Assembly (NCBI GenBank): GCA_030068145.1
Contig: JAPJBO010000094.1
Coordinates: 186,001-250,000 of the forward strand
DNA length: 64,000 nucleotides
Direction: 5' to 3'
Origin: Diplonema papillatum
Lineage: Eukaryota > Euglenozoa > Diplonemea > Diplonemida > Diplonemidae
The notes beneath the pieces are model-generated. The model was not told the DNA's origin, made no database searches, and saw only the letters and a list, made by a program, of their open reading frames with translations. Position 1 is the first letter of the stretch; each line of letters begins with the position of its first letter. The translations under genes were made by a program, and so were the position numbers. Of this stretch, positions 61,872-64,000 are shown piece by piece.

Positions 61872-63700
61872 GCCAGAGGTCGGTATTAAGTAATCTTGAG
61901 GAGCGGCGTTGTTCGCGCCGTAGAACTACCTCAAGAAGGCGAGCTTCTTTGCTGACTGATCGTCGTTCGACTTAGTGGTTGGGGGTGCACCTTTCCCGCA
62001 TTTGCACACACACTGACCAGCAGATATGCAAGGGCGGGCTTCGCAGTGCTTGGTGATCGGAAGTGGGGGGCATTCTTGAATCCTTAACTGCGATCCACCT
62101 GCTGTTGGTCCGAATTGCAATCAAGCACTGCGTGAACAATGCCGGTGTGCCCTTTCCCTCAGTGAAACCGCAAAGCTCTCTTTCCCACCTTAGAATGAAC
62201 CCCCCCGGGCACACGAACCAGGGAAGCAAAGGTGAACTTCGTTGTCGGGAGAGGCAGTGCTTGGTGCTCTGCACGAGGACTTCTTTCTGTGATAGAGCCG
62301 TCTCGCCCGGCCCGGCTAAGAATGAGTCTTTGCTGATCAGTAAGACATCCTCCTTCTGTTGGAACGGCGTCGCTGAAATGGGCTGACACGCACGACAACT
62401 AGATACGCAAACATGGACCTTATCACCACCTCCGAACAAACCCGAAACCCACCGCGTTTCTTCCTTTTTTGTCTGTTGATTCTAGATTTTTTTTGCACCC
62501 AAAAGGAAAAGAAATGCAACATCCTCTTTTTTTTAAAAGATTATATCCACTCAATTGAGAACCGGTCTCACACACACACACACACAACAAACGAGGCGGA
62601 AAAGGAGGGGGTCTCAATCGTATTGGTGGTTCAGGCAACCGTTTCTAGACGAAGAAAAAGGGCGGGAGGGGGGGCGGGGATGCCTCTTCTTTTGACGTTT
62701 TCGCATAGACACAAAGATAGCTCAAAGCATCTGCAGAATAACACGAAAAGCCTCTTGGCAAACCCCCGTTTTCACATTTCTTCCTTTGGATGGGCAGCGC
62801 CGGGTTCCCTCTCGTTTCTTATCCGTGGGCTTGTGCAACTCGAACGGCACCTGAGAACGCGGAACACCTCCTTACTTGAGGGCCGGGGCAGGGCTATAGG
62901 CTCTCGTGGCAATCGGGAAAGCCTTGTGCAAGAAAATGACCTTTTTTCTTGCCGAATCCACAGCGATTCCATTTTTCTTACTAATGGCCCGTTCAATCCA
63001 TTAAAGAAGGCCGCCCGGATACTTCAGAATCGCATCCGGAATCTCAAGCGAACTTCAACACTGAAAACTCTAAAACACCCGACTTTATGATAAACCTCGA
63101 GAAGCGCTAAAACTACTCCGAACCTGACCCCTGGCCCAAAACCGAGGGCACGGCGCGCGTCCTCCGTTGTCATTCTGTAGCAGTACGAAGAGAAGCACTC
63201 GAAAGAGTCTAGCAGTGAGGAGACTGGAAACTCCCCGGAGGGATGACCCCCGCACTCTAACTCGCCTCTCTCTCATTCTGGTTGAATACCTGTCCCATTC
63301 TGCGGGCTGCTTAGTATCCGAGTGATATGTGTTGTATCTCCGAGATTTCTGGGGTGTCGGCCAATATGAGAAAATGACCAGTCTCTACGGTAGGATGGCG
63401 GAGCCCAGCCTCAGAAGTTGGAGTTAAAATCTGGGGCTTCACACCCGCAAAGCGAATGTGCTGCAACCAAAACTCGTGTACACGTACACCCGAAAAGCAG
63501 GGGAGAGGCGCACCCTTTTTAGCTCCAGTTCCTGAGGCTGGACCCCACCGTGTAGGATGCCAAACGGGAGGGAGAGGAGAGCCTCGAGGATACCCGCCTC
63601 TGTGTCTCTGTGTAGCTTCCCGAGTCCTACGGTTCTTTTCAGTGCCAACGCTACTCTTTCTATAACCTACATATAAAAGGTGTCCCGGGAAAAGCCGGCG
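61872..63700. other. no confidently supported gene
   Basis: A minus-strand Cys-rich frame ends near 61926 (CEARPCISAGQCVCKCGKG) and could be the last exon of a gene, but I cannot build the rest. A CA microsatellite lies at 62571-62588. 62706-62780 resembles 50155-50215. Confidence 0.35.
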
Positions 63701-63701
63701 G

Positions 63702-64000
63702 ATGCGGCTGCCGACGGCGGAGGTGGACGAGCTACCGCAGCCGGCGGCCCCGCCAGCGGACGCGGCCGGACAGAAGAAGAGGAAGACGCCGGAGCCGGCA
63801 GCGGACGAGCCGGAACCCGCTGGGGACGATGTCCCAATGGACGGTGCAGAGGCGGGCGGGCACGTCCACGCCTTCGGGAGCCCGGCGAAGGCCACCACCG
63901 GCTTCTCCTGCGCCCTATGCGGGAAGAAGAAAGCGAAGGGCCAGATCCGCACGACATGCGAGGGCTGCAACGTCGGCGCGTGCAAGGCGTGTGCGGGTTG
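63702..64000 (+). CDS. zinc-ribbon protein, 5' part (runs off the window)
   Basis: ATG at 63702 is the first Met after an in-frame stop at 63663, and 99 codons are visible. The N-terminal 65 residues are Pro/Ala/Glu-rich and acidic, with one basic patch (GQKKRKTPEP). Then a four-plus-two Cys module appears: CALCGKKKAKGQ, CEGCNVGACKAC, a zinc-ribbon or RING-like metal site. A TATAAAAGG word lies at 63672-63680, but it is only about 22 bp from the ATG, so its role as a TATA box is doubtful. The Cys spacing resembles the zinc-binding tail of piggyBac-type transposases. With only the first exon visible the function stays open. Confidence 0.5.
   Translation, partial: MRLPTAEVDELPQPAAPPADAAGQKKRKTPEPAADEPEPAGDDVPMDGAEAGGHVHAFGSPAKATTGFSCALCGKKKAKGQIRTTCEGCNVGACKACAG

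Noticed and set aside
61926-62439. Minus-strand Cys-rich gene
   Set aside because: One short Cys-rich stretch is suggestive, but exons, start and splice sites could not be assembled.
62413-63090. 225-codon plus-strand frame
   Set aside because: It crosses a CA microsatellite and a dispersed repeat, and has no recognised motif or coding bias.

Overview
The window is eukaryotic nuclear DNA, probably from a unicellular protist. Its one clearly recognisable host gene is a kinesin with GT-AG introns, and nearly everything in the first 46 kb is made of transposable elements. There are no bacterial operons, ribosome binding sites or rRNA genes. The species cannot be fixed from sequence alone; an alveolate or other alga-like protist is a guess.

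1-5.6 kb: a short inverted-repeat element (family M1) split by a 3.9-kb insert with two opposed arrays of a 31-bp satellite, followed by a second opposed-array structure. 5.6-26.5 kb: a nest of elements. The oldest layer is relics of a Merlin/IS1595-type transposase (copies A and B, minus strand). Copy A is cut by a 6.68-kb foldback-like element (FB1, 7457-14134) and copy B by a 7.36-kb foldback-like element (FBv, 16375-23731). Both insertions have 8-bp target duplications, and removing either one restores the transposase frame exactly. FBv is itself invaded by an M1 element and by a 4.4-kb tyrosine-recombinase retrotransposon with gene order gag-like, recombinase, RT-RNase H. 26.5-35 kb: a fourth Merlin relic (D), a second foldback copy (FB2, 27716-33589) and a hAT-type transposase fragment.

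35-46 kb: AT-rich minisatellites, a second tyrosine-recombinase retroelement relic with split direct repeats, M1 fragments, a 5'-truncated LINE with a 12-bp target duplication, a decayed RT, and a mosaic of duplicated segments. 46-55 kb: the repeat load falls. A few unrecognised plus-strand open frames are probably host exons. 55-62 kb: a kinesin with an N-terminal motor, coiled coil and C2-like exons; one intron holds about 54 copies of a 32-bp repeat. The last 300 bases start a zinc-ribbon protein that runs off the window.

The main result is a group of foldback-like elements. Their long inverted arms are built from quite different satellites. The two best-defined ones both start GGCGG and both make 8-bp duplications. 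Nested insertions give relative ages: Merlin copies first, then FB1/FBv, then M1 and the retroelement.
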